DNA of 64,000 nucleotides. Source: Hevea brasiliensis. Lineage: Eukaryota > Streptophyta > Magnoliopsida > Malpighiales > Euphorbiaceae. How positions within the stretch are numbered: the stretch's first letter is position 1; each line of letters begins with the position of its first letter. Where the stretch lies: the NCBI RefSeq assembly GCF_030052815.1, contig NC_079507.1, positions 57,353,119 to 57,417,118 of the forward strand. The letters run 5' to 3'. The translations under genes were made by a program, and so were the position numbers. Positions 12,725 to 26,580 of the stretch are shown here, one piece after another. The notes below the pieces were generated by a model, which searched no databases, was not told the DNA's origin, and was given only the letters and a program-made list of their open reading frames with translations.

Positions 12725-13506
12725 GTCTTGAGAAACATTGAAACAACTAATGAAGGGGCAAAGGAAATGCCACCATTTGAATGCATCTCATTGAAAACCA
12801 ATGCTACCTTTGATGAGCTTAAGCAAAAAGTGGAAAGTAATTTCAGGGAATTGTACCGGGGATTAAGAGGCTTCGTGATTGGATCCGTACTGAACTTGAA
12901 CACAAAGGGGATGTTATGAGAATATAGACTGGAGATGAAACGGTGCATTGGAGAGTATTGTCAGGTTGTTGAGAAACTGTTAAAGAAGTTGTTGAGTTTG
13001 TTAGGCAGCTGATATATGTGATAGTTGATGCGTTATTTATGTGATTGGCTCTTCATAGTGCTTGTACTCCGTTATACGCTGAATAAATAGTAGAGGAAAG
13101 GATAGTTGTGTATCTTGTATCTTTTCTAGAATTTCTTCTCTGTTATTTTCTGTTCTTGTATTGCTTCCTGAAATTCACACAACAGGGGACTGATCCAGAT
13201 TTTGGACTCGCTGAAGTGGGTTCCAAAAACCTGTGCGAGGGCAGCAAAAAGAGAAAGGAATGATCAGTGAGTTGATACATGAATGTGATCTTAATAACCG
13301 AGTTATGATTAACCTTGTGGAACCAAAGATGATGATGGTAGTGAGAAGTGGGTATCGCGTGACGCAACTTCTTGCAGCACACCAGATGTATTCGCATCCC
13401 AAATCATCAGGAAATTCCTCATATATTTCTTTGCAGCCGTTGTGAACATGAAATCATTATCTTACCTTCTCTACCACAGCAACAAACAGTTTCCTTTCAC
13501 TTCTAG
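12725..13506 (+). pseudogene. Broken PHD-finger gene (MMD1/MS1-like family)
   Basis: Two blocks of one protein family in the right order, split by frame changes and stops. The first (about 12765-12900) reads PPFECISLKTNATFDELKQK and continues through FRELYRGLRGF, matching the region ahead of the PHD finger in plant MMD1-like proteins. The second (13316-13506) starts CGTKDDDG and, in another frame, continues HTRCIRIPNHQEIPH, FLCSRCEHEII and a stop at 13504. These are the first and last cysteine clusters of a PHD finger, C-G-x-K-D-D-D-G to W-Q-H-T-R-C. The piece between them has lost bases, so the middle cysteine pair and the expected WQ are damaged. In functional relatives the finger reads methylated histone H3 and controls meiotic or tapetal gene expression. 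Family assignment is by recall of motifs; it looks like a dead copy. Confidence 0.7.
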
Positions 13507-14589
13507 TTCATATGTTTCATGTTAAATATGATTATACTCGAGGAATAAAAGAAAGTCAGGCATTAGAATTAATGTTCTTGATTAGGCATCAATGTAGCAT
13601 ATAGTAAGCCTAAATCTACCTGCAAATTTCTCACATGCTTTCATAGAATGAACTTGAGCATGTTACACTTGATATCTGCAACTGAAGTTTCCAGCATGCA
13701 TCCCTTCAAATAAAAATTGACTTATTGACATCCATAATTGACATAATATAATATCAATATGCTAAGAAGCTAAGACCAGTTTTCTCCAACAAAGACATAC
13801 TGAACAAGCTTCACAGATGGCAAGGCATTTATTTCTCGTCAAGTATAGCATCACAATGATTCTACAGTGTGCATCTCTGAATACACCAAATGATAGCCCA
13901 TCACACTGGATGCACTATATACACATAAGCAAACCACAAGCAAAATCCACAAAAACACATGGTCAGTGTACTACTATAAAGCTACCATATTCGTTTCCCC
14001 TATATTGTGAAACAAGACTTGAGGTTATCAAGTACCTCCAAACTATTATCTACCAGTGTCTTGACCCCTTCCAGAAGCCCATATTCTTCAAAGCAAATTG
14101 CAGCTGACTGCATGTTTACAAATGTCAGTAACCACTCTCCATGTACTCCTAACAAAGCACAATGATACACTAGTGTACATCTATTTGATATTCACAAAAT
14201 TCCACTGCTTTAAATTGAAGTGTCGAACTGCTGAACTTCTACACTGTCACCTGTTCCAGAGCATACATGTTATCTCGTTTCTGGTGTAATCAGAAGTGGA
14301 AACAAAACTAACTTTCAGGATTTTTGGAGAAGCACAAGATAAATCACAAATAAAATTTTCCCTTTTGCCTTGGATAAACCTAAATGCGCAAGTGCAAGTC
14401 TGTGTCCGCATCAGACTTCAACTTTCTGAACATGCAAGTGTGCATTTCTTTTTTTATTTTCCTCATCAATTATCCAAGCTATTTATTGCTTGCCGAAAAG
14501 ATGGTAGCATAGAGGGAGAAAAAAAATAGAATAAAAAGCAAAAGGCAAAGGTTAACGTTAACCAAAACATACCATTCACAGTTTTTAAC
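13507..14589. other. Intergenic; probable 3' UTR of MAP65 at the right
   Basis: Between the broken PHD gene and the MAP65 stop at 14590. Composition is ordinary AT-rich with no long conserved frame. The right few hundred bases should hold the 3' UTR of the minus-strand MAP65. Nothing else was recognised. Confidence 0.4.
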
Positions 14590-15837
14590 TCAACACTGAG
14601 GAGGAGAGCCTGGCTCAGAATCACAAACAGATGCAAAAGACATCGTATCTTCTTTTGATATGGCCACAAAGTTCAGTGGTGCAGTAGACAACCTTCTCAT
14701 TTCCTTGAAGTATCCATTTTGACGTCCAGAATAAGATCTAGGTGTGAGGAGTTCCGGAGTTGCACCACCAACTGAATTCCGTCGAGGTGTGGGAGTCATG
14801 GAACCATTCCCATTTGCACGATAACCATTCGGTTTTCTAAAGCTGTTAGCTTTTCGTGGACTGGGTTTAGAACCATACATGGCTTCCTTCTCCGTTAGCA
14901 GCAGATCTTGGAGTTTCTTCTGGTCCTGCAATCAATTGGAAAGTTGAACTGTAAGAACAAAGAAGCAGTAGAAGTCACTTTTGGATACATAAGAGATAAG
15001 ATCTTGATAAGAATATATCCTATTATTAATCTAAATACAGTTTACAGGTTGTTAGTTGGAACCTGAAATTAAAAGAAAAAGAAGAAAAAACAATTTATGT
15101 TTTTTTCTATTTACAAGAAACAATATAGCACATGAAACATCATGGGAATCCTTAATGACAGGAATTCATCAGAACAACTTAATCTCTTGTCATTTACCCT
15201 GTATCTCCTTTTTTCCTCTTCTCTTTGTTGTCTGGCCAGTTTGTAATCCTGCAATATTGACACTAATCTTACCTGCAAGCAATATCAAGACATAAATTTA
15301 TAAGAAAAATATTGTGGAGAAAATCTGTTCAAAGATACTCCGCACTAAAAATAAACAGCTCACCCCATCATGGAGAAATGACATCCTTTTTTCATCTTCC
15401 CAAGCAAGAGTTTTATTTATCAGATTGTCGACCATTGCTGGAAAGAGTAAATTATTAGGCTCTGAAAGGTAGTGCAGACTAAACAAAGAATAACATCATC
15501 GAAGGAAGCACTACCTGGAATTTTGCTGACAGTAACTCGAGCCCGTTCTGCACGTTTAAGGTTAATGTGAGCACCTCTCCCAGCACTATACCTGTTGCTG
15601 TCCTGAAATGCGAGAAGAATCTTTTAAGGATGACAACATAGGTGACCAGAAGTAACCGGTGGATGGTGTTGTATCAAATTGAACTTCTTACCATGCTCAA
15701 CAAATAAACAATGCGAAGTAAAATATGAAAATGCTCAACTCTTAATGAATAAATCCTAGATCAAAAATCAGTCACTATTTCAATTAACATTATATCCAGA
15801 GCCATACAAGATGTTATATTAAAAACCAGGACGCATG

Positions 15838-15878
<41 letters not shown>

Positions 15879-18800
15879 AAGGGCACCTAAAAAAAACTCA
15901 AAACTATTATCATGTGATGATAGACCATGTTGCAGTAGCAGATAATTTCAGCTTACTTGATTATACTCTTCAAGCCAATTTTCCTCCTCACATGCTGAAA
16001 GCCACCGGTCAATCCTATCCATGACTTCTTTTCGGCTCATAGCTTCTTCTTTAGCTTTGACTATTTGGGCTTCAATGTTTGCCAAAAGCTCAGAAGGATC
16101 CACTAAGCCTGAACAATAACAGAAAGACTTACTATTCAGCAATTCCTTTAACAAGGAAATTGCTTACACTAAACCATGAGAAACTAACCCAACAAAAACA
16201 CAAATGAGAGAACAGGAATATCTATACCAGAATCTATCAATGCGTTGGATTTCTCAGCAGCAGTACTTGTATCAGGTTCAATATGAGTAATTTTGCATAT
16301 CTCCTCCAACTCTGATCTCCTTTTCATAACAAGTTCTTTCATTCTACTTGCTTTCAATTTAGTAAGCCTCTCCACTTCTGCTGATGCCTGTTATAAAAAT
16401 GTGTCAACCCAATGATCCATTTTTCAATTATTAAAAAAGAACTAATGCAGAGTGCATTCAAACCTGTTCAATCATCCCTGTTGAGAGAACACCTGGTTCA
16501 ACAATTTCAGATTCTGAGGATGCAAGGATAAAAGTAATTCTTGAAAAGGTATTTTTCTCTTCTTTCGGTGAGTCCATCAAATTCCAAAGTTCAAATAATG
16601 ATGCCACAATATCTTTCAGCTGGATTTCAAATAGGGTTTTAACTTTTAATTAATCTGTCAAAGGAAAATCATTATTAAAGCACTAGTGTTATTCACATTA
16701 CCTTCTGGATTCGAGCTTTTCTTTCTAACTTCAACTTGATAATGGCTTGTTCTAGACCTTCCAGAGTGCTATTGCTTATATTAGTGGATTGTTCTTGGTT
16801 TGCTCCATGCAAACTTGGATGCACATCACTAACAGTCTTGCCAAAATCCAACCCAAGCACACCACACAGAGAATGCACCTCATTCACATAGTCAAAGACC
16901 TTACGGAGACGATCAGACTGCAAACAGAAGGAAGAATCATAAAAATTATTAGACTAGAATAGTGAAATATCATAGTTTACCTTGCAGCCATCCTATGTGT
17001 TAAAGATGCCAACAGAGTTCTACACAAGTATACAAATGGTATCATCGTATATCCAAGTGAATCTATACATATAAGATGTAATATCAAAGGCATAATGAAA
17101 GAAACCATCAAAACATTTCAGCTTTTCAATTAAGCAAATTATTACTACATGCTCCAGACAGTAGCAAAAAGTCAATTTCTTGCTTGAAAATTTCACAGAA
17201 AAAAAATAAAATTGCACCATTTGTAAATTTACTCATGCTTAGTTGAAACTTCTGCCTATTATATTAATCATGAGTGCCCCCTACTCTGATTTTGTGACTA
17301 TATATCACTTACAAAGTTAATTAGCAGATTAACTATGTGATTGCCAACAGTTCAAGATGTGATAGTATAAATTTAATGCTAGCTTCCACTGGCAACTGTT
17401 AGATAGATATTGAATGTTTGAAATACATATGAATGGAGGAACAAAGAGAATTTTATACTCAAATTAGAACTTGCAACATATACAACATGAAAAGAATTGA
17501 GAAATTTCACTTAAATTAGACCTACAAAATTTTGTATAGAATAGCAAAGCAAAAAGTGATTCAATTTCTACCATTATTATGATATTACATATTCCAATAT
17601 GGTTGAATACCAGTAAAATAAATGGATTCGGGATTTAATCTTTTGATGAGATAAAGAACCAATAATAGCATCAATTTGCATCATAATTTGCATACCTTCT
17701 CCTTTTGAAGGGTGCGAAGATGTGTTTGATATTCATTAAGCTTTCTTAGCGATAAATCTTGCTCATCTAGAGTTAAAGAACTCATCATAGAATTGTTGAG
17801 ATTGTTGTATCCAGAAATTTCCCCACTGATCTTTTCAATTTGTGCCTTTATATCTGCAAATTGCTTCATCCGTTCCTCCTTCTTTGTCCTCAGATCTTCC
17901 ACCATTGGAGTAACAGATGCAAGTTTCTCTTTCAATGATGGCAACTTCTTCTCTGTCTGAGTCTGAAAAATTAATAACGATGAGTCAAGTGATCAAGCAT
18001 TCACCCACAGAAATATGTTCCACCCTGAAAGTATGTACTAACTACCAAGCAAAAGTATTTAAAAGATATAGCTTTAATACAAATAATAGCACTGATATTC
18101 CTTATAATAACCCAGGGAGAACAATGTCAACTAGCAAATAGAATATGAGACAAATAAAAGTAAATCAACAGGCCAAAAATAATTTAAACACCAAAAGGAG
18201 GTAATGAATGAAATAGAAGTAATGCAGAAAGATGAAACATGATAATAACAAAAATAAACATATAATCACAATCACTTATTGCAAAGGTAACTTAGTACCA
18301 CTAAGTGAACATTAAGTTCCCCAAGGGCAGCCATGAGTGTTGCAAGTTCAGCTTCCTTGGCTGCGACGAATTGATTAAGGCGTGCTTTGGCGTTGGCAGC
18401 TTCCTCAACCTTTCTCCGATAAACTTCCAAGCATTCTCTCTCCAACTCCAACAGCATGCGGTCCTTATCTGCTTCACTCTCACCAATGTCATTCCAAATT
18501 TGCTGCTCTCATGACAATAAAAAGTCCATTTAAAAAAATAGTTGAATTTTATTCTCCATGACAAATAAGAAAACTAGTTAAATAAGCAGAAACATTAATT
18601 GAATTTCCATTTAATTATGATACAGAATGAAATGCTTTTGATAATATTGGCAAGACAAAATTAGCCATCAAACAATCTAATAAAAATAAAATGCATTGAT
18701 CAAATTCAACCCAAGCCTAAACAGTTAACTCGACACAATGCACTGTTCCTTACAGGAATCCAGAGAAGAAATATAAGGGTAAAATTCAGCTTTAAGAACA

Positions 18801-19508
18801 TTGCATAAAACTTGAGATGATGCAACAACAGAAATTTTAAATCTAGAAGAATCCACTGAAATTAATCCAAAACTTAAAACTATGAAATTGACATAAAACC
18901 AAAAAAAAAAAAATAGAGAACACCAGTTCAATTAGAACAACTATCCCATAAAAGAAATGAGAAATGCACGCCAACACAAAACAAAAGAACAGATCACAAT
19001 AAAATGGATTAACAGTAAATATGTAGAAAAAAAAATTGAGCAACTAAATTTGAATTATAGCAGAAAAAGAAAAAGCAGCAATCAACTGTTTCGACAAATT
19101 CAATAAAAAATAAATAGGAGGTTTTAATCTCTAGTGAACAGATCACTGTTAAAACCAAAAGAAAGCTAATTCATAGCTCCAGTAGACCCATTATTATTAT
19201 CTTAAAAGAAACAATCAATGCTCCGTCTTTAACAGAGCAAAACAATAAACTTTCTCAAAAATCAATCATTACTTGTGTAAAAGCAAATTTCCAAGAAGAG
19301 AAAAAGAACCCACATATTTTCTTCCTTACCAAACATCATACTGTGCCAGCAGCAAGAAAAACCCCAAAACAGACCCCCCAAAATTTTTAAAAAAAAAAGA
19401 AAAAAGAGGGGAAAAAGAGGGAAAAAGAAAGACCTGAAGCTCTCTGAGTAAAGCATTGCAGCTAGTGCTTGTACGCTCACTGATAGTAGGACTCCCAATA
19501 GCCAGCAT
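14590..19508 (-). CDS. MAP65: MAP65 microtubule-associated protein (PRC1/Ase1 family, MAP65-6/7 type), 600 aa
   Basis: Eleven exons in coding order: 19434-19508, 18299-18502, 17696-17962, 16702-16917, 16464-16619, 16228-16387, 15957-16108, 15515-15602, 15364-15437, 15198-15272, 14590-14925; 1803 nt in one frame. The donor of exon 2 could also be three bases earlier (18302). The start MLAIGSPT fits the MAP65-6/7 branch, as do the [11 protein letters not shown] and KEERMKQF blocks. Residues 1-260 are a long coiled coil for dimerisation. Residues about 300-490 form the conserved microtubule-binding half, with [16 protein letters not shown] at 417-432. The C-terminal 110 residues are a basic, Ser/Thr/Pro-rich tail with TPTPRR and LTPRS, typical CDK or MAP-kinase sites. 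The family bundles antiparallel microtubules in cortical arrays and phragmoplasts; which member this is needs a tree. Length matches the family. No break seen. Confidence 0.95.
15842..15876. repeat. (GA)n microsatellite in a MAP65 intron
   Basis: About 17 GA units between MAP65 exons 7 and 8. Confidence 0.9.
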
Positions 19509-19834
19509 TTCCACCAGCCCCTCTTTCTCCTTCTCACTTTTAGTGTATAGACTCCCTTTCTCTAAAAATTTAAGCAAGAAATGCAACTACAGCTTCTCTC
19601 AAAAACAGAGCTCAAGACTGGAATAAAAAAAAAAAAACCAAAAAGCAAAAACAAAAACTTAACACTCAAAAAAGACAAGATAAAGACTAGAAAGAAGAAG
19701 AAGAAGAAGAAGAAGAAGAAGGAAAGAAGCAAGTGGGTTTTTGCTAAAAAGTCAAAAAGAAACCAAAGAACTAAGAGGCATTGCTTGAAACAACCTTAGC
19801 TTCCTCAGATCTGAACCCCAAATAACACCAACCA

Positions 19835-19868
<34 letters not shown>

Positions 19869-20220
19869 CCCTTCAATTCTTTAAATTTTCTTCCCAAAAT
19901 TGGAATTTAAAAAAAAAAAAAGGAAAAGAAAAGCAAGAGAACAAAAGGGTTAGTAAAAATAATAATAATAATAATGATTGGCAATTAAAAAAAAAAAAAA
20001 AAAAGAAGGAAAAGGAGTAAGCTAAAAAAGCACAACAAAGAAAGAGGACCCCCAACACAAGTGAAACAAACAGACTAATGATGTGATTTTTGGGAAGCTA
20101 AGTTAAAATGCGCCAAAAAAAATGTAGCTGCTAACTGACAGAAGAAAGGGATCTGCGCACATTAGCATCCAAAATTTCATTACTAGGGCTACTAGTGAGC
20201 TCAAAAGGGCTCTGTACAAT
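19509..20220 (-). promoter_or_regulatory. Leader and promoter region of MAP65
   Basis: Upstream of the MAP65 ATG, read leftward. It holds an AAG-repeat tract (about 19694-19722), a CT tract at 19840-19867 (GA on the transcribed strand), A-rich runs and an AAT repeat (19955-19975). Purine-rich tracts are common in plant core promoters and leaders. No TATA box or transcription start can be fixed by eye. Confidence 0.35.
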
Positions 20221-23200
20221 AATACAAATACATACATAAATACACAAATAAATTTTAGTAAAAAATTTAAGAAATAAGGATTAAACCTGATTATATTAAG
20301 TTAATAATATGCCTTCAGAATCTAGTCAGGATGTGCATATAAATACATAAATATTAAACTATCCTTTTTCATGAAACAAAAAAAAAAAAAAGAAGTTTTC
20401 TTCTAAGACTTCTTCTAATGCCAAGATAAGGTTCAGTTTAGAAAAAATTGTCAAAATAAGGTCCAATCTAATAAATTTTAATACAAGTATAAACTATATA
20501 AAATTATTTTTTTACTGATTATATAAATCATTTCTTTGTCAAACCATGATTTTATTATCTGACATTTGATGCTAGGAGTTAGATATTCTATTAATAAATT
20601 TTATAATTATTTTTAAATTTTAAATTTTAAATTCAAATCTCAACTAAAATTAAATAATACATAATTATTAAATTAATACTAAATAATAATAATAATAATA
20701 ATAATAATATACATCTCTATTTATTTATCAACAAACTCAAAAATTATTTTTTTCATTTAAAAATATTAATCAGATAACTCAATTATTCGATATCAAGTTT
20801 GAATTTATTAAATTTGTGTTTGAGTTTCTTTTGTTGAGCTTATCAAGTTTGATATTAGTTGAGTGTAATCTTATTTTTTTAATATAATAAACCTACTTAA
20901 AATAAATTAAATTTGAATTAAATTTGAATTTAACATATTTTAAATAAGTAGAGTTTAAATTAATACTAATAAATTAAACTTGAATAAGTTAAAATTTGAC
21001 TGGCTTCCTTTACACAAAATTAGTAAGAAAAATAGACAGGCTGATGAATCACAATTTGGAGGTAGCGTGGCTGACATATAAAAATAATAAAACATAGCTA
21101 AAATCTCAATAAAGGGTGTCAAAAATATTATAAATTGAAATATAATTTTTCCCTTAATTTCTATTGTCTTTAAATTCAAAAATATAGTTGTGTGCTTAGT
21201 ATAGGACAAAAATTTCTTGAAGAAAACCAAAGTAGAAGTAAAGGAAACTTCATTTTTCCATTATTTACACAAGAAAAGGAAAACACTTCAAATCTTGCTT
21301 TGTGTAAACGAATTTACCTAATCTGTGCCATCTTTTCCAACATCTAACAATGGCCTTCCATGCCCCAAATTTAGCATTGAAAAGGACAAAAACCTTATTT
21401 ATGACAAAAAAATGTGGTAATATGTATATGAGAATCCTAAAATTTCCATTCAATCATTTCAGGGGATGATGGGAACTTGGTGAGATCTACTTTCACTATC
21501 ATCCACCTTAATTAGGCAGAGATTGTTATTGTTAAACTACAATTAGGATGTACTTATTTGTCTTAATTTCTTTCTATTGTCACACAATTAGCAGTTTATT
21601 TTCACTTGGCAATTAATTTCTTTAATCATTTTATTAGATAGGTTGTCTTCATTTTCATTTTCTCTTATACAGTGATTAAAACCATATATGTATTTAAGTA
21701 AAATATATGAGATTGACCTAACTGTTTATTAATATAAATAATATAATTGTTAAATTATTAAAATTTAGAAAATTTTATATTAAAAAATACACATTCACTT
21801 GTTCAAATTATATATACTATAAGCAATTACAATTTACAAAGCAAAATATCAAAAGGATGTTAGGAGCTTTAATATACAATTATGCAACCAAGGCCCAAAA
21901 TTTTAAAAAAATTTTCTAATAAAATTAGAAAGCATAATTCCGCATTCACATGTGTCAGTTTTTAAATGAACAATTAGAAAATTATTTTTTTTAATTTTTA
22001 AAAAATTTAAATAAGATTTTAAAAATAATAAAAATTATGTTTTCCAAATAAAAAAATAATGACTTTAAATTATGTTATAACCTTTTTATATCTAAAATTG
22101 AATTATTATTATTATTATTTAGACAAATATTTATTTACAATGATAAAAAAAAATTATGTTATTATAAAATAAATAAATAATACATATTAAAAAATTTAAA
22201 ATTAAAATGAGTTTTTAAATATGTATTACAATGATTTATTTTTTTTAATTATAGAAGATATGAATAATTTTTTATTTTTAAAATAGAAAATCGTTTTCTA
22301 TCATTTACAAGTAAATATATTTTTCATGTTTTTATTATTTTTTATCAAAAATAAAAAATATAATTTTTTTAAAAAAATAAAAATAAAAAATTATTTTTCT
22401 TAAATAGACGTTAAGATTAATATATATATATATATATAAAAACCTTTGAGATTTGACATCAAAATATATATTTTGATGAATATAGTGAGAGCAAACTCAC
22501 TTGCCAACTAGGGTAACTTTTAACATTTATCTTTACCTAAATTTATAGCAATTTGACTTCCATTAGTAACGTAGTAGCATGAAATTAGGTCACATACAAT
22601 GCAAAAGTCCTCTCCAAATTAATGGGATGTGATGATTATTTAGTATTTCCTTTATCTTCCTATCAAGGGATTTCTTTAATTCCACATTTTCATTCTTAAT
22701 GCCAAAAAGCTTACTACTAACAAATTACTTCTAATTAGTTGGAATGAGTCATCATTCTCAAAGTTCAAGCTTCGTTTTATTATTTAGTTATAATATTAAA
22801 TTAATAAGATATATTTATATTATATATGTATAAGTATTTTCATATTTTAATAAAATTATCAAAGTTTATAAAATGAAAAATGACTTCTTATTTTAAAAAA
22901 GAGAGTCATTTTTTTAAAAAATAATTTAATTCTTTTTAATTAAAAAAATATTTTTCATTGACTATTTTTATGAATGCCTTAAATGTTAAAAATATAAAAA
23001 ATATTTTTATTTTTTAGGAAAAAATATTAAAATTTAAAAAAATAAAAAGTGACTGAAATCATTGGCTTTATATAAAGAGTGAAGAAAAAAAAAATCCAAG
23101 CTAAATTACACTTACGTACTATATCTCACATATTATTGATGATTGCTTGATTGACGTATGATCAACCAACATTAATATACATTATCTCAATTGTATAATT

Positions 23201-26200
23201 ATTGAGATAATGATGGTTGGATAGGTGGATTAATGATGGTTGGATAGGTGGATTAGGGGGCTCAAATTATTATTATTTGCCAATAATATATTGTCTAGCT
23301 AGTTATTAGTAAAAATAATTAACAAATTGGAAAATTTTCAAAAGAAATTAGTTGAAATATAATATTAGAATAAAATTATTTTATATTATATAATAATTAC
23401 TCAATTATTAACATTCTAAATAAAAATACACGACTCAATTTTTAATCTTAACATTTTTTAATTATTATAAAGTGATATAATGAATTAGATTTAATGAACT
23501 TGTTAGTATGTTTCTTACCATGACAAATTGCAAACACAATATATCACAATATAATTTTTAAAAATTTATTTATCAATGAGATTTTTTCATAACAAAGAAG
23601 AAAGAAATGAATGAACTATAATTTAATAGTTGGCTATGGTATGCATAAGGTGATGAACCCAACAGTGTTTTGAATAAAAATCCTAACAATTATAAAAAGA
23701 AGATGGTTTTTAATTTTTTTTTAATTTTAATATTTATTTATTTTATATTGCCATATTAATTTAAATTTGTTATTAAATTTAAAATTTTTATTAAATCAAA
23801 TTTATATTTATCAATTTTTTTATTTTATCCATTTTTTCAAATAATCTAATTAAAAAATAAAAATAAATAATAATAGCAAACTCTACTTAATTAAAAAATA
23901 AATTTCAAATTACAAAGAATAAAATGTTAACAAATAATAAAGATGCCCAAAAGAAAGTGTATGAGTAAGCATTGGTAGGATTCCTCCTAGCAAGAAATTT
24001 CTTATGGTCCCCATTTGTTATCTTATCTACTCTTTGCAGAAAGATGAGAACATTGGAATAATATAGTTTTTTTTTTTTTTCTTTTTAATTAAGTAACTAA
24101 CACTCTTTGGTTACTAGTTCTTCCTACCAATTAATCAGCCACCACATTCCAGCCCAACACATTAATTAAAAAATAAATAAATAAAAATAGAACCCACTTT
24201 TATATCCTTTGAGATATTTTAAATTTTAAAAGACATGTGAGTACACTTATAAAATTTGATCGTAACTAATAATTATGATATTAGAATTTTATTTATTTTA
24301 TAAGAAATAATTTGTATATAAAAAATATTTTTTAATATTTAGTTATAATATTAAATTATTTTTAATAAAGTCAAAATTTAATAAATAACAATAAATATAT
24401 AATAATATTTTTAAATGATATAAGATATTGAAGTGTCAATATTATTTAATAAATAATTATTTAATTATTAAATAACATTATTAATTATTTAAAGTTTTGA
24501 TAATTTTCGAAATATTAAACCTCTACTAGTTGACAAGAGAATTGAGAGAAGGGTTCAAGTACCAACATTTACCATTAAAAGGAGAGAGAGCTTTGGTCGT
24601 CGGGTGGAGAAGAAAAATAGTACAATATTTGCAAGTAGTGGAATGTGGGGTTGCCTATTAACAATTATTTAGCCGACACAATTAAATGATGGGGCCTTAT
24701 ACAAAAACACAAAATTAAATAAATTGCCTTAAATGTGATTACCATTGTATTTCAAAGATGCGCAACCATCACATTCTAACTACTTAATCATCTTCACATT
24801 CTGGTAAAAAAACAAAAAATCTTCACATTCCTTAGCTATCTAGCTAGCTACTGTGACTTGCATATATAACTTTAGAGCTTATAATGTAGTAATTGATTAT
24901 ATATTTTAATATTAATGTTTCACGTTTTTAATATTTGGTTTGTTTTTAAAGAACTCAAGTAAAAAATGAAAAACAAGAAACAGAGGGAAAGTTTCAAGAA
25001 AATAAACTGATCCTACGATCTCAATCCAGAGCAAATCAAGAACCCCACCAGGGGTTTGCTTCCAAGTCGCCATCCGATGGCACTGTCTGGATCCTAACCC
25101 GTGCCCCCCTCCCATAAATTTGTTGAACCAATACAACTAGTTTGATTCTTTGTTTTCTTTTAAAAGAAAACAAAAGATTTTCACTAGTGAAATTTGATTA
25201 GGATTAGCATGACTTTCATGCCTTCAATAAAAAAAAAAAAGGAAAAAAAAATGTTTTGGATTGATTTCATGCTTTGTTTGCCTAAGATTTGGATTGTAGA
25301 AAAGATATAATTAATTAATAATGATTAAATACAACAAGGGACATAATTTGAATAACATCATGTGAAATTAAAAAAGTTTATTTATGTGGAGTTTACTCTT
25401 TTTATTAGGCTCTTATTTGTTATTTTACTATTCTTAATTAGAGTTTCATCCTATTAAGTTAATCAAATTACCTAAGAAATAATAAAATTCATTCGAACTC
25501 AATTAAAAGGATAATAGTAAGGTTAGTGGTACAAGAAATTGAAATCTAAAAACACATGCATATCCCTTTTTCTAATATAGAACCCACTACAAAAAGCTTA
25601 CAAAAAAAGCACAAGTTAATTAGTTGGCCGCGTGATAGAACTTCACCCCTACGGGCCACAGGTCAGATCATCAAAGATGTGCTGGAAAATAAATTCTTGA
25701 TCTATTAATCAAGGTCCCACCATATTTTCCTCAAATTTAGTCTTTATGTGATAAACTTAATTGAAATGCTAACAAGGAAGCTTTTTACTTGGCCCATCAC
25801 AGCACCATGAAATTAACTCCCGGAAAGGTTAATTAAAGTATTGAACCACTAAGGCTAATTTTAATAGAGTAAGAGAGACATACAGCCATACACCTCAGAT
25901 GATTGCCTTCTCTTCCAATTCCAAGATTTTGCATCTGGATTGTCGAGGCTCAAACACATGCTTAAGAATGTCTCTCACAATTTCCACAGTATCCCCTTCT
26001 TTATTTGAATGAGGTCACCACCTTCACTGCATCCACCAACAAAATTCTCCCCATTAATGTGTTTTGTATCTCTGTTGGAGAATCCACCAGCTATCGCAAA
26101 TCAATCAGATTTAAAGATTTATTCACATGCTACCACATTTGATGACTACTACAAGAGATTACAGAAGTTTCTACACGTGGGAGCTGACATAGAATGTACT

Positions 26201-26580
26201 TTACTTTGAGAGATGGATAAAGGATTTTTTTTTTTTCACACATTCACAGTGGAGCCCACCCAATGTAGTTAAAGACTTTAACTCAATCTAGCGAACAACT
26301 TGATTATCATGGGTAATCATTGGGCTAGTAAAATTTTAAATATTTAGTATAATATTGTTATAATGACTAAAGAAACTGAATAAACAAATAAAAAATAATA
26401 AAATATAAAAAAATTCTGTAATATATTCACTATAAAATACAAAAAAATAAATACTCAATACAACAAGTGAATAAAACAATTATGCACATAGCAAAACACA
26501 ATTTTAAATTCATTTGTAATCAATAGATAAATATCTATAACCTAGAAAGAGAAATTCAAAATGTAAACATGTAGAAGTAT
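20221..26580. other. Gene-poor, very AT-rich spacer
   Basis: Long stretches of A/T-dominated sequence with short AAT, AT and homopolymer repeats. No frame has the composition of a plant exon with splice sites. A less AT-rich island at about 25010-25130 and another at about 25880-26210 have no recognisable protein. A palindrome and tandem repeat at 23181-23254 are listed separately. Confidence 0.4.
23181..23254. repeat. Palindrome followed by a perfect 23-bp tandem duplication
   Basis: Arms ATTATCTCAAT (23181-23191) and ATTGAGATAAT (23201-23211) are perfect inverted repeats around a 9-nt spacer. The next 23 bp (23209-23231) are repeated exactly at 23232-23254. Confidence 0.85.

Noticed and set aside
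24912..25136. Minus-strand open frame with a GC-richer core (GGGHGLGSRQCHRMATWKQT)
   Set aside because: No family recognised, no splice sites or neighbours to support a gene; perhaps part of a decayed repeat.
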